Under the pieces are notes generated by a model. It did no database searches. It was not told where the DNA came from and worked only from the letters and a program-made list of their open reading frames with translations. From Silvibacterium bohemicum (GTDB lineage Bacteria; Acidobacteriota; Terriglobia; Terriglobales; Acidobacteriaceae): a stretch of 64,000 nucleotides of DNA. The stretch covers positions 682,001-746,000 of the forward strand of contig NZ_LBHJ01000004.1 of NCBI RefSeq assembly GCF_001006305.1, given 5' to 3'. The number at the start of each line of letters is the position of its first letter. Within the stretch, counting starts at the first letter, position 1. The translations under genes and the position numbers were made by a program. Below, in pieces: positions 9,796 to 18,273 of this stretch.

Positions 9796-11679
9796 ATGGC
9801 GCTTGATCGTCGTGGATTTCTGGCTGTTTCCGGCCGCTTTGGCCTCGCATCGACGCTCTTTCCCGGAGCCCTCTACACGCTTGCCGCGCAGGCTCAGCAG
9901 GCAGACCCCGCTAAGAAATCGCCGGAAGCACCCAAGATCACATCGGAGATGATCGATCAGGCCGCGGCATTGGCAGGCCTCACTATCGCCCCCGCTCAAA
10001 AGCAGATGATGCTCGACGGCCTCAACCAGCAGCGCGACAGTTACAGCGCCATACGCAAGCTGCATATGCCCAACAGCGTCGCGCCTGCCTTCATCTTCGA
10101 TCCCCTGCCGCCCGGCGCGACGGTGAACACCGAAAAGCATAAGCCGGTCTATAGCCGGACTGTATTCACCATGCCCTCCAACATCGAGGACCTCGCCTTC
10201 GCAACCATCCCTGAGCTCGCCGACCTGGTGCGGCGAAAGAAAGTTTCCTCGCTCGATCTCACGCAGATGTATATCGCACGGCTGCGCAAATACGATCCGC
10301 TGCTGCACTTCGGCATCACCGTAACGGAAGAGCGCGCCATCGCGCAGGCCAAGCAAGCCGATGCGGAAATCGCTGCTGGGAAATACCGCGGGCCGCTCCA
10401 CGGACTGCCCTGGGGCGCAAAGGATCTGCTCGCCGTAAAGGGTTATCCCACAACATGGGGAGCCGGCGGCTTTGAGAAGCAGCAGATCGATGAAGACGCC
10501 ACGGTGGTCAAGCGACTCGATGAAGCCGGAGCCGTGCTGGTGGCCAAGCTCACTCTCGGAGCGCTGGCCATGGGCGACAAGTGGTTCGGCGGACGCACAC
10601 GCAACCCATGGAATCCGAAGCAGGGCTCGAGCGGATCGTCGGCCGGCCCGGCCTCGGCCACATCCGCTGGATGCGTCGCCTTCTCCATCGGCTCGGAAAC
10701 CCTCGGCTCCATCTCCTCGCCGTCCACACGCTGCGGCGTGACCGGGCTTCGTCCCACGTTCGGCTTCGTGCCGCGCACCGGCGCCATGGCTTTGAGCTGG
10801 ACGATGGACAAGCTGGGACCGATCTGTCGCGGCGTGGAAGACTGCGCGATGGTGCTGCAAGCGATCTATGGTCCGGACGGCCAGGATCTCTCGGCACGCG
10901 AGGCGGCCTTCAACTGGAACGCCGATCTCGACTGGAAGAGCCTGCGCATCGGCTACGTCCAAAGCGAATTCGAAGCGGATAAGCCCGCGGACCCGTCTGC
11001 AGATCAGGAGCCCGAAAAGCAGTCTGCGCCGCTAACCGAAGAGGAAAAGAAAAAGCACGCGGAGCGGCAACGTCAGGCAGCCGCATTTCGCGCGCGCCGC
11101 GCCTACGACCGAAACTACGATCAGGCTGCGCTCGACAAGCTACGCAGCATGGGCGTGAACCTGATTCCGATCACGCTGCCCGACCTGCCCTACAGCTCGA
11201 TGACTCCGCTGCTCACCGCCGAGGCCGCCGCAGCCTTCGATGAGCTAACTACCACCGGCCGCGACAAGCTGCTCACCGAACAAAGCCCCGAAGACTGGCC
11301 GAACGACTTCCGCATCGCGCGCTTCTATCCGGCGGTCGAATACATCCAGGCCAACCGTGCGCGCAGCCTCGCCATTCGCGAAGTCTCGAAGCTCTTCGAT
11401 CAGGTCGATGTGATCGTCGCTGCCACCAACAGCGAGCAACTCGTCATCACCAATCTCACCGGACATCCCGCCGTCATCGTGCCCAACGGCCTACGCGGCG
11501 AAGATGCTCCGACGCCGCCAAAGGTCGACACCGGCGACGACGACCAGATTGGCGGTCCGGGCACGCCGGTGAGCATCACCTTCCTCGCAGGCCATTACCA
11601 GGACGCAAAACTCTGCGCCTTCGCCCGCGCTTACCAGGAGGCAACAGGATTTCAGAAGCAGCATCCCAAGCTCGGCTGA
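9796..11679 (+). CDS. Amidase-signature hydrolase with Tat leader
   Basis: A 627-residue amidase signature enzyme (GatA/fatty-acid-amide-hydrolase superfamily, PF01425). The leader MALDRRGFLAVSGRFGLAST has the Tat RRGFL motif. The Ser-cisSer-Lys triad can be traced: Lys in LPWGAKDLLAVKG, cis-Ser in the glycine/serine loop GSSGSSAGPASAT, nucleophilic Ser in SETLGSISSPSTRCG. Canonical loops read GSSGGSAAA, so Gly to Ser is a small deviation. The residues translated from about 10975-11105 form a charged insert (DQEPEKQSAPLTEEEKKKHA...) that lengthens the enzyme beyond the usual ~500 residues. Substrate unknown; export suggests periplasmic amides or peptides. CAGGAG at 9779-9784 is rather far (11 nt) from the ATG. 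Confidence 0.9.
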   Translation: MALDRRGFLAVSGRFGLASTLFPGALYTLAAQAQQADPAKKSPEAPKITSEMIDQAAALAGLTIAPAQKQMMLDGLNQQRDSYSAIRKLHMPNSVAPAFIFDPLPPGATVNTEKHKPVYSRTVFTMPSNIEDLAFATIPELADLVRRKKVSSLDLTQMYIARLRKYDPLLHFGITVTEERAIAQAKQADAEIAAGKYRGPLHGLPWGAKDLLAVKGYPTTWGAGGFEKQQIDEDATVVKRLDEAGAVLVAKLTLGALAMGDKWFGGRTRNPWNPKQGSSGSSAGPASATSAGCVAFSIGSETLGSISSPSTRCGVTGLRPTFGFVPRTGAMALSWTMDKLGPICRGVEDCAMVLQAIYGPDGQDLSAREAAFNWNADLDWKSLRIGYVQSEFEADKPADPSADQEPEKQSAPLTEEEKKKHAERQRQAAAFRARRAYDRNYDQAALDKLRSMGVNLIPITLPDLPYSSMTPLLTAEAAAAFDELTTTGRDKLLTEQSPEDWPNDFRIARFYPAVEYIQANRARSLAIREVSKLFDQVDVIVAATNSEQLVITNLTGHPAVIVPNGLRGEDAPTPPKVDTGDDDQIGGPGTPVSITFLAGHYQDAKLCAFARAYQEATGFQKQHPKLG

Positions 11680-11681
11680 AG

Positions 11682-11720
11682 AGCGGGTAGCTAAAGGCCG
11701 GTTAGCGAAAGCGGCCAGCG
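11682..11720 (-). repeat. Inverted copy of the GCTAACCGGCTTTTA repeat
   Basis: Immediately after the amidase stop, bases 11682-11707 are the reverse complement (24 of 26 matches) of 11896-11921. Read on the minus strand it contains two or three ~15-nt units of the same family as the array at 11851-11938. With that array it could form a long-range stem with a ~190-nt loop. Confidence 0.7.
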
Positions 11721-11850
11721 GGAATTTTTCTTTCCTTTGAATTGTGCGAGGCAATGCGCGAACCACTCCCTGACATCGCTTTCGCAACCGATCTTTGCTC
11801 CGCAACTGAACTTATCGAGTCCAATCTGGCCAAACATTCACCACTGTTTC

Positions 11851-11938
11851 GCCAACCAGCTTTTAGCTGACCGGCTTTTCCGCTAACCGCTTCTTAGCTA
11901 ACCGGCTTTTAGCTACCCGCTTTATAGCGATCCGCTCC
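11851..11938 (+). repeat. Six-unit 15-bp tandem array, consensus GCTAACCGGCTTTTA
   Basis: Units begin at 11851, 11866, 11882, 11897, 11912 and 11927, each 15-16 bp and starting GC(T/C/G)A(A/C)CCGG-like. They fill the gap between the amidase and the ABC ATPase and end about 28 nt before the ATPase ATG. The same unit recurs at 39853-39907. No start codon or ribosome site makes it coding. Confidence 0.75.
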
Positions 11939-11966
11939 AACAGCCGCCTTCATTTATCCTCTCTCC

Positions 11967-12728
11967 ATGCCCCTGCTCGAAGCCCGCAATCTCTCCAAGA
12001 GCTATGGACCCGAGGCCCTTGTCGTCGATAACGTCTCTTTCTCCATCGCCAGTGGCGAGACGTTGGGGCTAGTAGGCGAGTCGGGATCGGGCAAGTCGAC
12101 GATTGCCCGCATGGTCCTGGGCCTCATCGAGCCCAGCAGCGGCTCCGTTCTCTTCGATGGCAGCCCCATCAGCGGTGTTTCGCAGCGCAAGCTGCGCCCT
12201 ATTCGCCGCAGCATGCAGGTCGTCTTTCAGGACCCGTTCGCCGCACTCAACCCTCGCATGCGGGTCAAAGACATCGTGGCCGAACCGCTTGTGATCCACA
12301 AAGCTTGTCCGCACTCCGAGCTGCAGCCGCGCACCGCCGAACTGCTTCGCGCCGTGGGCCTCGATGACTCGGCTCTCGCCCGCTTCCCTCATGAGTTCTC
12401 GGGCGGACAACGCCAGCGCATCAACATCGCGCGTGCGCTGGCCTTGCGGCCGAAGCTGCTCGTCCTCGACGAACCGGTATCCGCGCTTGACGTCAGTGTG
12501 GGCGCGCAGATTATCAACCTGCTTCGCGATCTGCAGCGTGAGTTCTCGCTCACCTATCTCTTCATCTCGCACTCCATGCCGCTCGTGCGCTATCTTTCCA
12601 CAAACATCGCCGTACTTCATCGCGGACGTCTGGTCGAATCCGGCAGCAGCGCCGAGATATGCGATGCACCACGCGAGGCCTACACCCGCTCCCTGCTCGC
12701 GGCCACGCCGGAAATTCGCGTCGATTGA
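11967..12728 (+). CDS. Oligopeptide/dipeptide-type ABC transporter ATP-binding protein (DppF/OppF-like)
   Basis: A 253-residue ABC nucleotide-binding subunit. Walker A is GESGSGKST, the Q-loop is VFQDPFAALNPRM, the signature is FSGGQRQRINIARAL, Walker B is LLVLDEPVSALD, and the H-loop is FISHSM. The DPFAALNPRM Q-loop and the DVSVGAQIINLL segment are typical of the OppF/DppF half of peptide or nickel importers. No permease, binding protein or second ATPase is adjacent, so the rest of the transporter must be elsewhere or the protein works with a distant complex. The C-terminal OppF extension is absent, making it shorter than the usual 320 residues. Start context is poor but the ATG gives the full NBD. 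Confidence 0.9.
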   Translation: MPLLEARNLSKSYGPEALVVDNVSFSIASGETLGLVGESGSGKSTIARMVLGLIEPSSGSVLFDGSPISGVSQRKLRPIRRSMQVVFQDPFAALNPRMRVKDIVAEPLVIHKACPHSELQPRTAELLRAVGLDDSALARFPHEFSGGQRQRINIARALALRPKLLVLDEPVSALDVSVGAQIINLLRDLQREFSLTYLFISHSMPLVRYLSTNIAVLHRGRLVESGSSAEICDAPREAYTRSLLAATPEIRVD

Positions 12729-12787
12729 TTTGTTCCTGCATCACCTCGCAACGCAATTTCTATATTGAAAAATAGAACTCCGGGTGC

Positions 12788-12813
12788 CCCACATCTCGAT
12801 TTTGAGAGGTGGG
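12788..12813. repeat. CCCACATCTC-loop-GAGAGGTGGG hairpin
   Basis: Ten-base arms with one mismatch and a GATTTT loop, preceded by CGGGTGC. A related fragment, GCTGCCCCACATCC, occurs near 43419. Hairpins of the form GGGTGCCCCACAT... are, from memory, frequent in acidobacterial intergenic DNA. It could act as a REP-like element or an mRNA-end hairpin for the ABC gene. Confidence 0.5.
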
Positions 12814-12871
12814 ATTCACAACACCAATCGTCACGAACCTGTAGGCTCGCGATCTCGATAAAATCAAATCA

Positions 12872-13654
12872 ATGCACCTTACATTGAATCTGCCTGCCAT
12901 CTGGCTGGTTGTGGCCTCCTTTTTGGCCGGAGCACTGAACGCAATGGCAGGCGGTGGGTCCTTCTTATCCTTTCCCGCGCTGCTCGGAGTCGGCGTGCCG
13001 CCCATTCAGGCCAATGCGACCAATACCGTCGCGCTATGGCCGGGGCAGTTCACCTCGATCGCCGCTTACTGGGAAGACCTGAAGCACAACACGCATCTTG
13101 TATGGCCGCTCGGCACAGCAGCGCTTCTAGGAGGATGCACCGGCGGCATGGTGCTGCTTCACACCGGTCAGGCGACGTTTCTTCATCTCGTCCCATGGCT
13201 TCTGCTGCTGGCGTCGACGTTGTTTGCTGCTAGCGGACCCATTTCTCGTTGGTTGAACGCCCGCGCACGCGGAAGGAGAGCCAGCGACTCCCAGCCGTCG
13301 CTGATTCCGATCTTTCTCGGAACGATTTTCGTCTGCTTTTACATTGGCTACTTCGGAGCCGGTGCGGGATTTCTCATCATGTCTCTGCTCGCGCTCTTTG
13401 GCATCCAGAACATCAACCAGATCAATGCCCTCAAAGTGGTCACCACTACCCTGGCCAACGGCATCGCGGTAGTGGTCTTTATCGTCCAGAAGCAGATCCT
13501 GTGGCAGCATTGTGTTTTGATGATGCTCACGGCGGCTATCGGCGGCTATCTGGGCGCACGCGGCGCGCGCAACGTTGACCCGCGGCTCATGCGCGCCTTC
13601 GTGATCGTGATCGGCTTCGGCATGGCCGCATATTTCTTCTGGAAGACCGCATGA
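12872..13654 (+). CDS. TSUP-family (TauE/SafE-like) membrane transporter
   Basis: A 260-residue polytopic inner-membrane protein with about eight hydrophobic segments in two repeats. Each repeat carries the family's glycine-rich motif: LAGALNAMAGGGSFLSFPALL with QANATNTVALWPG in the first half, and YFGAGAGFLIMSLLALFG with INALKVVTTTLANG in the second. TSUP proteins export sulfite, sulfoacetate or other small organosulfur anions. The stop codon overlaps the start of the downstream SemiSWEET gene (ATGA at 13651-13654), so the two are translationally coupled; the pair may be a transport unit but no substrate is indicated by context. Confidence 0.9.
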   Translation: MHLTLNLPAIWLVVASFLAGALNAMAGGGSFLSFPALLGVGVPPIQANATNTVALWPGQFTSIAAYWEDLKHNTHLVWPLGTAALLGGCTGGMVLLHTGQATFLHLVPWLLLLASTLFAASGPISRWLNARARGRRASDSQPSLIPIFLGTIFVCFYIGYFGAGAGFLIMSLLALFGIQNINQINALKVVTTTLANGIAVVVFIVQKQILWQHCVLMMLTAAIGGYLGARGARNVDPRLMRAFVIVIGFGMAAYFFWKTA

Positions 13655-13923
13655 CCCTTTCGGCACAGACGATCAACCTCATCGGCACAGCAGCCGCGTG
13701 CTGCACCACCACCTCCTTCGTTCCCCAACTGCTGCGGGTGTGGAGGCTCAAAACGGCGCGGGACATCTCGCTGATCATGTTTCTGGTGTTCTCGGTCGGA
13801 GTCTTTTTATGGCTCGTATACGGAATTTATCTGCACTCTTTTCCCATCACGCTTGCCAATGGAGCCACACTGGCCCTGTCGCTGGCCATCCTCGCTCTCA
13901 AATTGCGATATGACCGGGGATAA
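13651..13923 (+). CDS. SemiSWEET-type sugar transporter (PQ-loop/MtN3)
   Basis: A 90-residue protein with three transmembrane helices, the size of a bacterial SemiSWEET half-transporter that works as a homodimer for sugar diffusion. The first helix contains the PQ-loop motif CTTTSFVPQLLRVWRLKTA followed by RDISLIMF, and the third helix ends in a basic tail. It starts inside the stop of the TSUP gene (4-nt overlap), a strong sign of one transcript. Confidence 0.88.
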   Translation: MTLSAQTINLIGTAAACCTTTSFVPQLLRVWRLKTARDISLIMFLVFSVGVFLWLVYGIYLHSFPITLANGATLALSLAILALKLRYDRG

Positions 13924-14013
13924 CTTCGGAATTTGCAAGATGCAGCCACGAAGTAGCAACGAACCGCGAAGCCTTCCGATACGCGCTGACTGCATTTGCG
14001 GGAGAATAGAAGC

Positions 14014-14454
14014 ATGAGCCACGAAGGAATTCGCATGATCAGCGCCGAGCAGGCCAGGAGAGCAGACTGGCAGCAACGCGATCTGCCGCGCGAGGCCACC
14101 GATCCGGCCAAGGTACGCGTACACAAGACCGAGGGCACCGGTCTCGAGATCGATTGGAAAGACGGACACCGCAGCTCATGGACCTTTGCCTGGCTGCGCA
14201 ACGCCTGTCCCTGCGCCACCTGCAATGAAGAACGCGAGGCATCGGGACGTCAGCCGGGCCAGCCAAAGCCGGCGCCAGCTACGCTGCTCCCCATGTATCA
14301 GGATCCGCCGCGGCCCAACTCGGTGATACCGGTGGGTCGCTACGCCCTCACCTTCTACTGGAACGACGGGCACACCAGCGGCATCTACTCCTGGGACTAT
14401 CTCCGCCGCCACTGCCAGTGCGAAGAGTGCCGATCGCAAAATCCGCTGGATTGA
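14014..14454 (+). CDS. DUF971 (GBBH-like N-terminal) domain protein
   Basis: A 146-residue protein with the DUF971 fold, which is also the N-terminal domain of gamma-butyrobetaine hydroxylase. The core reads LEIDWKDGHRSSWTFAWLRNACPCATC, then GRYALTFYWNDGHTSGIYSWDYLR. Two cysteine clusters, CPCATC and CQCEEC, probably bind zinc or join an Fe-S cluster. In several bacteria DUF971 proteins are linked to iron-sulfur cluster biogenesis or carrier functions; no such partner is adjacent here. I start at the ATG 14014 behind GGGAG (14000-14004) rather than the in-frame TTG at 13996. Confidence 0.87.
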   Translation: MSHEGIRMISAEQARRADWQQRDLPREATDPAKVRVHKTEGTGLEIDWKDGHRSSWTFAWLRNACPCATCNEEREASGRQPGQPKPAPATLLPMYQDPPRPNSVIPVGRYALTFYWNDGHTSGIYSWDYLRRHCQCEECRSQNPLD

Positions 14455-14457
14455 TTT

Positions 14458-15066
14458 CTACTTCACCAGCTCATCCAACTTCGGATCATGCACCGGAGTT
14501 TCGATCTGTTCCCAGGCTCTTTTGATCTCAAGCAGAGTTCCTGGAACATCTTCGGTCACCAGTACCCGCTGCCGGTTCTCCGTCTTCAGGAAACCCTGTT
14601 CGACCGCATGATCGAGGAACTGCAAGAGAGCATCGTAATAGCCGCCAACATTGAGCAGCACACAGGGCTTCGAGTGAATGCGCAGCTGCGCCCAGGTGAG
14701 GATCTCGAGAAACTCATCCATGGTGCCGAAGCCGCCGGGCAGCGCCACGAAGGCATCGGCCCGCGAAGCCATCAGAGCCTTGCGCTCGTGCATGGTGTGA
14801 ACGGCATGCAGCTCGGTCAGCCCGCGATGCGCGATCTCACGATCCATGAGCACATCGGGAATAACGCCGACGACTTCCCCGCCGGCTGAAAGCGCAGCAT
14901 CGGCGACAGCGCCCATCAAACCCGCCGTCGCTCCCCCATAGACGAGTCCATGGCCCTTGCCCGCAATCGCCAGGCCCAGCTCGCGGGCGGTGGCCAGATA
15001 TTCAGCCCTTGCACCATTCGCCGAGCCACAGAATACACAGATCCACTTCTTCTTTGACCTACTCAT
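14458..15066 (-). CDS. LOG-family nucleoside 5'-monophosphate phosphoribohydrolase
   Basis: A 202-residue Rossmann-like enzyme of the LONELY GUY/TIGR00730 family, which releases a base (cytokinin or another nucleobase) from a nucleoside 5'-monophosphate. The diagnostic motifs are intact: VFCGSANGA at the N-terminus, GLVYGGATAGLMGAVADAAL, and PGGFGTMDEFLEILTWAQL with the catalytic Arg/Glu context (MHERKALMASRADAFVALPGG upstream). The frame extends to 15144, but the ATG at 15066 (MSRSKKKWICVFCGS) gives the normal family length, so I prefer it. It converges with the DUF971 gene three bases away, so the two messages may share a terminator region. Confidence 0.9.
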   Translation of the reverse strand: MSRSKKKWICVFCGSANGARAEYLATARELGLAIAGKGHGLVYGGATAGLMGAVADAALSAGGEVVGVIPDVLMDREIAHRGLTELHAVHTMHERKALMASRADAFVALPGGFGTMDEFLEILTWAQLRIHSKPCVLLNVGGYYDALLQFLDHAVEQGFLKTENRQRVLVTEDVPGTLLEIKRAWEQIETPVHDPKLDELVK

Positions 15067-15115
15067 CTTGAAACCCAGTCTACCGATAAACCTGGAGAAT
15101 TCGTGCGGAGGTATT

Positions 15116-15334
15116 TTGAAATCTATAAAGAAGACGATCGACATTCAGTCGTTAAAGGGCATCATCCCTAGGCCAAAGAAACCTATATCCATCGAGGATA
15201 TGAACGAAGCCGTGGCAGAATGCGGAGCCAATTCAGGTGGTCTTGAAAATCTGAACAATCCCGCACGTCAGGAAGAAAATCGCACTGTGAGCAAGAGGCA
15301 TACCAAGAACAAGCCAGGACGATCAAAGCGGTAA
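15116..15334 (+). CDS. Small protein with AbrB-type antitoxin C-terminal motif
   Basis: A 72-residue frame starting at TTG 15116, four bases after a perfect GGAGG (15107-15111). The segment SLKGIIPRPKKPISIEDMN (about residues 12-30) matches the C-terminal tail of AbrB/MazE/SpoVT-type antitoxins, where the swapped-hairpin DNA-binding domain is followed by this toxin-binding linker. The ~45-residue DNA-binding half is missing: only KSIKKTIDIQ precedes it. A basic tail (KRHTKNKPGRSKR) follows. It is either a decayed antitoxin gene whose toxin has gone, or an intact small peptide keeping the toxin-neutralising motif. No PIN-domain toxin is next to it; pcrA follows after 37 nt. Confidence 0.45.
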   Translation: MKSIKKTIDIQSLKGIIPRPKKPISIEDMNEAVAECGANSGGLENLNNPARQEENRTVSKRHTKNKPGRSKR

Positions 15335-15371
15335 AATAGGGAAAGCTTATCTAAGAATCGGACTTTCCCCT

Positions 15372-18074
15372 TTGCAGCATCTACTAGCTAAATTGAACCC
15401 TGAGCAGCGTGCGGGCGTTGAGAGCGTCGACGGCCCCGTGCTCCTGCTCGCCGGCGCCGGCTCCGGTAAAACGCGCGTCATCACGCATCGCATCGCCTAT
15501 CTCATCCAGGAGCGCGGCGTGGCGCCCGACTCCATCCTCGCCGTCACCTTCACCAACAAGGCTTCGAAGGAGATGGCCGAGCGCGTCGACAGCCTGATTG
15601 GGCACTCGACCCTGGCCAAGCCGCTGGTCGCCACCTTCCACTCCTTCTGCGTGCGCATGCTGCGCCGCGACATCGAAGCCCTCCGCATCGGCAATGAAGG
15701 GCTGACGAAGAACTTCGCCATCTACGACGAGGCCGATCAGCAGGCCGTCGTGAAGGCTGCCATGCGCCGCATGGGCCTCGACGATAAGCAGCTCACGCCG
15801 CGCGTGGTCCTGTCCAAGATTTCCTGGGCCAAGAACCACATGATCGACCCACAGGAGTATTACCTCAGCTCCTCCGATCCAACCAGCGAGCGGGTGGCGC
15901 ACATCTTCGAGTCCTACAAGAAGGAACTGCTCAAGGCCAACGCCCTCGACTTCGACGATCTGCTGCTCGAAGCCGTGCGCTTGCTCAAGGTCTCCGGCGA
16001 AACCCGCGAGCGCTACAACCGCCGCTATCGTTATCTGCTCATCGACGAGTATCAGGACACCAACCGGCCGCAGTATGAGCTGATGAAGCTGCTGGCTGGA
16101 CCGGAAAAGAATGTCTGCGTGGTCGGCGACGAAGACCAGAGCATCTATTCCTGGCGCGGCGCCGACATCCGCAACATCCTCGAGTTCGAAAAGGACTTTC
16201 CCGGCGCGAAGACCATCCGCCTGGAACAAAATTATCGCTCCACGCAGATCATTCTCGAAGCCGCATCGGCCGTAGTCTCACGCAACACGCAGCGTAAAGG
16301 AAAGGCTCTATGGACCTCGCGCGAGGGCGGCTCGCTGATCGGCTATTACGAAGCGCCCGATGGCGAGAACGAAGCGCTGTTCATCGCCGATACCATCCAG
16401 AAGTATTTTCGCAAGGCCGGCCCGGAAGTAGACCAACCTCGCGCCGCCGTCCTCTATCGCACCAACTCGCAGTCCCGGCTGGTGGAAGAGGCGCTGCGCC
16501 GCTACGGCATCAAGTACACCATGGTCGGCGGCTTCTCTTTCTACGAGCGTGCCGAGATCAAAGACCTGCTGTGCTACCTGAAACTGATCCTGAACACGGA
16601 TGACTCCATCGCGCTCCAGCGTGTGATCAATACGCCGACGCGGGGCATCGGCAAGACCACCGTGGATACTCTGGAACGGCTTGCACTCGAGACCGGCTCC
16701 AGCACCTGGACCGCGATCCAGCGCGCGCTTCGCGAAAAATTGCTGCCGTCCCGAGCATTGATTGCCCTGGACACCTTTCGCCAGGTCATCGCAGATGCCC
16801 GTGCCATGCTAACTCCGGATTTTGCCGAAAAACTGGCCGAAGATGTCGCCGCGTCTGCGACAGATGCGGACGAAGATACCAGCTTCGCCTTCGAAGCAGA
16901 GGCAAGCGATGCCGCCGAAATCGAAACCGATATCAGCTTTGATTTCGGCGATGAACAACAGCATGGGCTGGCATTTCCATCAAGCTTTTCCCCCGGGCCA
17001 GAGCCCGATCTGCCCATCGATGCCGCCGCCTTCAATCCTTTCGCCGACGAGCCGCCCGTTCCGCATGCGGCAGCCTCGCACGCAGCTCCCGCGAGCAAGG
17101 TCGAAAAGATCTCTGAGGCGGTTCCCGGCTTTCGCGCTCCCGGCGATGCGGGGACACTGCCGGAGCTCATCAAGTTCGTGATCGATCGCACCGGATACAT
17201 TCGCTCGCTCGAAGAGGAAGGTACGCCGGAAGCCTTCTCCCGCATCGAGAACTTGAAGGAATTGGCGAACGCTGCGCAGGATGCGCACGAGCGCGGCGAG
17301 ACCCTCGCGGAGTTTCTGGATCACGCCGCGCTGTCCAGCGACACGGACAAGTACGATGCTGACTCACGCGTCACCCTCATGACCCTGCACGCAGCCAAGG
17401 GTCTCGAATTCCCTCTGGTCTTGCTGGCCGGCATGGAGGAAGGGCTCTTCCCGCACTCGCGCACCTTAAACGATCCGAACCAGATGGAGGAGGAGCGGCG
17501 ACTGTGCTACGTAGGCCTGACCCGGGCCATGGACACGCTGTTCGTCACGCGGGCGCGCTATCGCCGCCGTTATGGCAACGACATGCCGGAAGCCAGCATG
17601 GCGTCGCGCTTCCTTGAGGAGATTCCCTCCCATCTGATCGAAGAAGCTGCCGGCAGCACCCGGCAGAGCAGTTGGAACAGCCACGGCAGTTCCGGCTACG
17701 ACCGGCGCGGGGATGACGGTGCGACCGGCCGCCACTACAGCTACGAGGACGAAGACCAGAGCGCTGGCTCCTACAATGCTCGTTCCAACCAGACCGGCCG
17801 AGGCGCGAAACCCGAGAAATCGCTCGACAACATAGCGCAATTCTTCTCTTCGCGCGGCGCCGCCGTGCCGAAGTCGCGGCCCAAGCTGGATGTTCCGGAA
17901 CCGGCTGGCTCGAAGGGTCTGAAGAGCGGCCAGCGCGTCCGCCACCCCAAATATGGCGAGGGAGTCGTCTTCCGCCGCGAAGGCGATGGGGAAGATGCCA
18001 AGGTTACGGTACAATTTTCTAAGTTCGGAGTGAAGAAGCTGGTGGAGAAATTTGCCCAGCTGGAACGGCTTTAG
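15372..18074 (+). CDS. pcrA: UvrD/PcrA-type ATP-dependent DNA helicase with acidic insert
   Basis: A 900-residue SF1A 3'-5' helicase for repair, replication restart and mismatch repair. Motif I is LLAGAGSGKTRVITHRI (residues ~25-41), Ia AVTFTNKASKEM, II LLIDEYQDTN, III VVGDEDQSIYSWRGAD, IV RLEQNYRS, V VTLMTLHAAKGLEFP and VI EERRLCYVGLTRAM. The C-terminus (GLKSGQRVRHPKYGEGVVFRR) is the Tudor-like domain that binds RNA polymerase in PcrA. At about 900 residues it is longer than the usual 720-780. Much of the excess is an acidic, Pro/Ala-rich, probably disordered stretch at residues ~495-575 within the 2B subdomain. Start is TTG at 15372, giving the family-typical LNPEQRAGV near the N-terminus; no good ribosome site is visible. 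Confidence 0.95.
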   Translation: MQHLLAKLNPEQRAGVESVDGPVLLLAGAGSGKTRVITHRIAYLIQERGVAPDSILAVTFTNKASKEMAERVDSLIGHSTLAKPLVATFHSFCVRMLRRDIEALRIGNEGLTKNFAIYDEADQQAVVKAAMRRMGLDDKQLTPRVVLSKISWAKNHMIDPQEYYLSSSDPTSERVAHIFESYKKELLKANALDFDDLLLEAVRLLKVSGETRERYNRRYRYLLIDEYQDTNRPQYELMKLLAGPEKNVCVVGDEDQSIYSWRGADIRNILEFEKDFPGAKTIRLEQNYRSTQIILEAASAVVSRNTQRKGKALWTSREGGSLIGYYEAPDGENEALFIADTIQKYFRKAGPEVDQPRAAVLYRTNSQSRLVEEALRRYGIKYTMVGGFSFYERAEIKDLLCYLKLILNTDDSIALQRVINTPTRGIGKTTVDTLERLALETGSSTWTAIQRALREKLLPSRALIALDTFRQVIADARAMLTPDFAEKLAEDVAASATDADEDTSFAFEAEASDAAEIETDISFDFGDEQQHGLAFPSSFSPGPEPDLPIDAAAFNPFADEPPVPHAAASHAAPASKVEKISEAVPGFRAPGDAGTLPELIKFVIDRTGYIRSLEEEGTPEAFSRIENLKELANAAQDAHERGETLAEFLDHAALSSDTDKYDADSRVTLMTLHAAKGLEFPLVLLAGMEEGLFPHSRTLNDPNQMEEERRLCYVGLTRAMDTLFVTRARYRRRYGNDMPEASMASRFLEEIPSHLIEEAAGSTRQSSWNSHGSSGYDRRGDDGATGRHYSYEDEDQSAGSYNARSNQTGRGAKPEKSLDNIAQFFSSRGAAVPKSRPKLDVPEPAGSKGLKSGQRVRHPKYGEGVVFRREGDGEDAKVTVQFSKFGVKKLVEKFAQLERL

Positions 18075-18111
18075 ACGCCGCAAGCATACTCCGCAAAAGA
18101 TAAGGATTCGA

Positions 18112-18267
18112 ATGGCAAACACCAAGACGATTGAAGACAAGGTAGAACGCAAGAAGGTAAAGCGCACCGCGCGCAAGAAGGCAGCTCCCAAGGCAGCACG
18201 GACGGCGCCGCGTGGCGCCAACAAGAAGAAGATCAAGAAGCTGAGCCGCGGCCAGAGCAAGCGCTAG
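18112..18267 (+). CDS. 51-aa Lys/Arg-rich small protein
   Basis: ATG 18112 follows AAGGAT (18102-18107) and encodes 51 residues, about half of them Lys, Arg or Ala (KVKRTARKKAAPKAART...). It resembles the tails of histone H1-like or ribosome-associated basic proteins; it probably binds nucleic acid. It starts 37 nt after pcrA on the same strand and ends at a GC-rich hairpin, so it is likely co-transcribed with the helicase. No named family is recognised. Confidence 0.7.
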   Translation: MANTKTIEDKVERKKVKRTARKKAAPKAARTAPRGANKKKIKKLSRGQSKR

Positions 18268-18273
18268 CCTCAA

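Noticed and set aside
9778-10962. 394-codon minus-strand open frame
   Set aside because: Antisense of the amidase, with no recognisable features.
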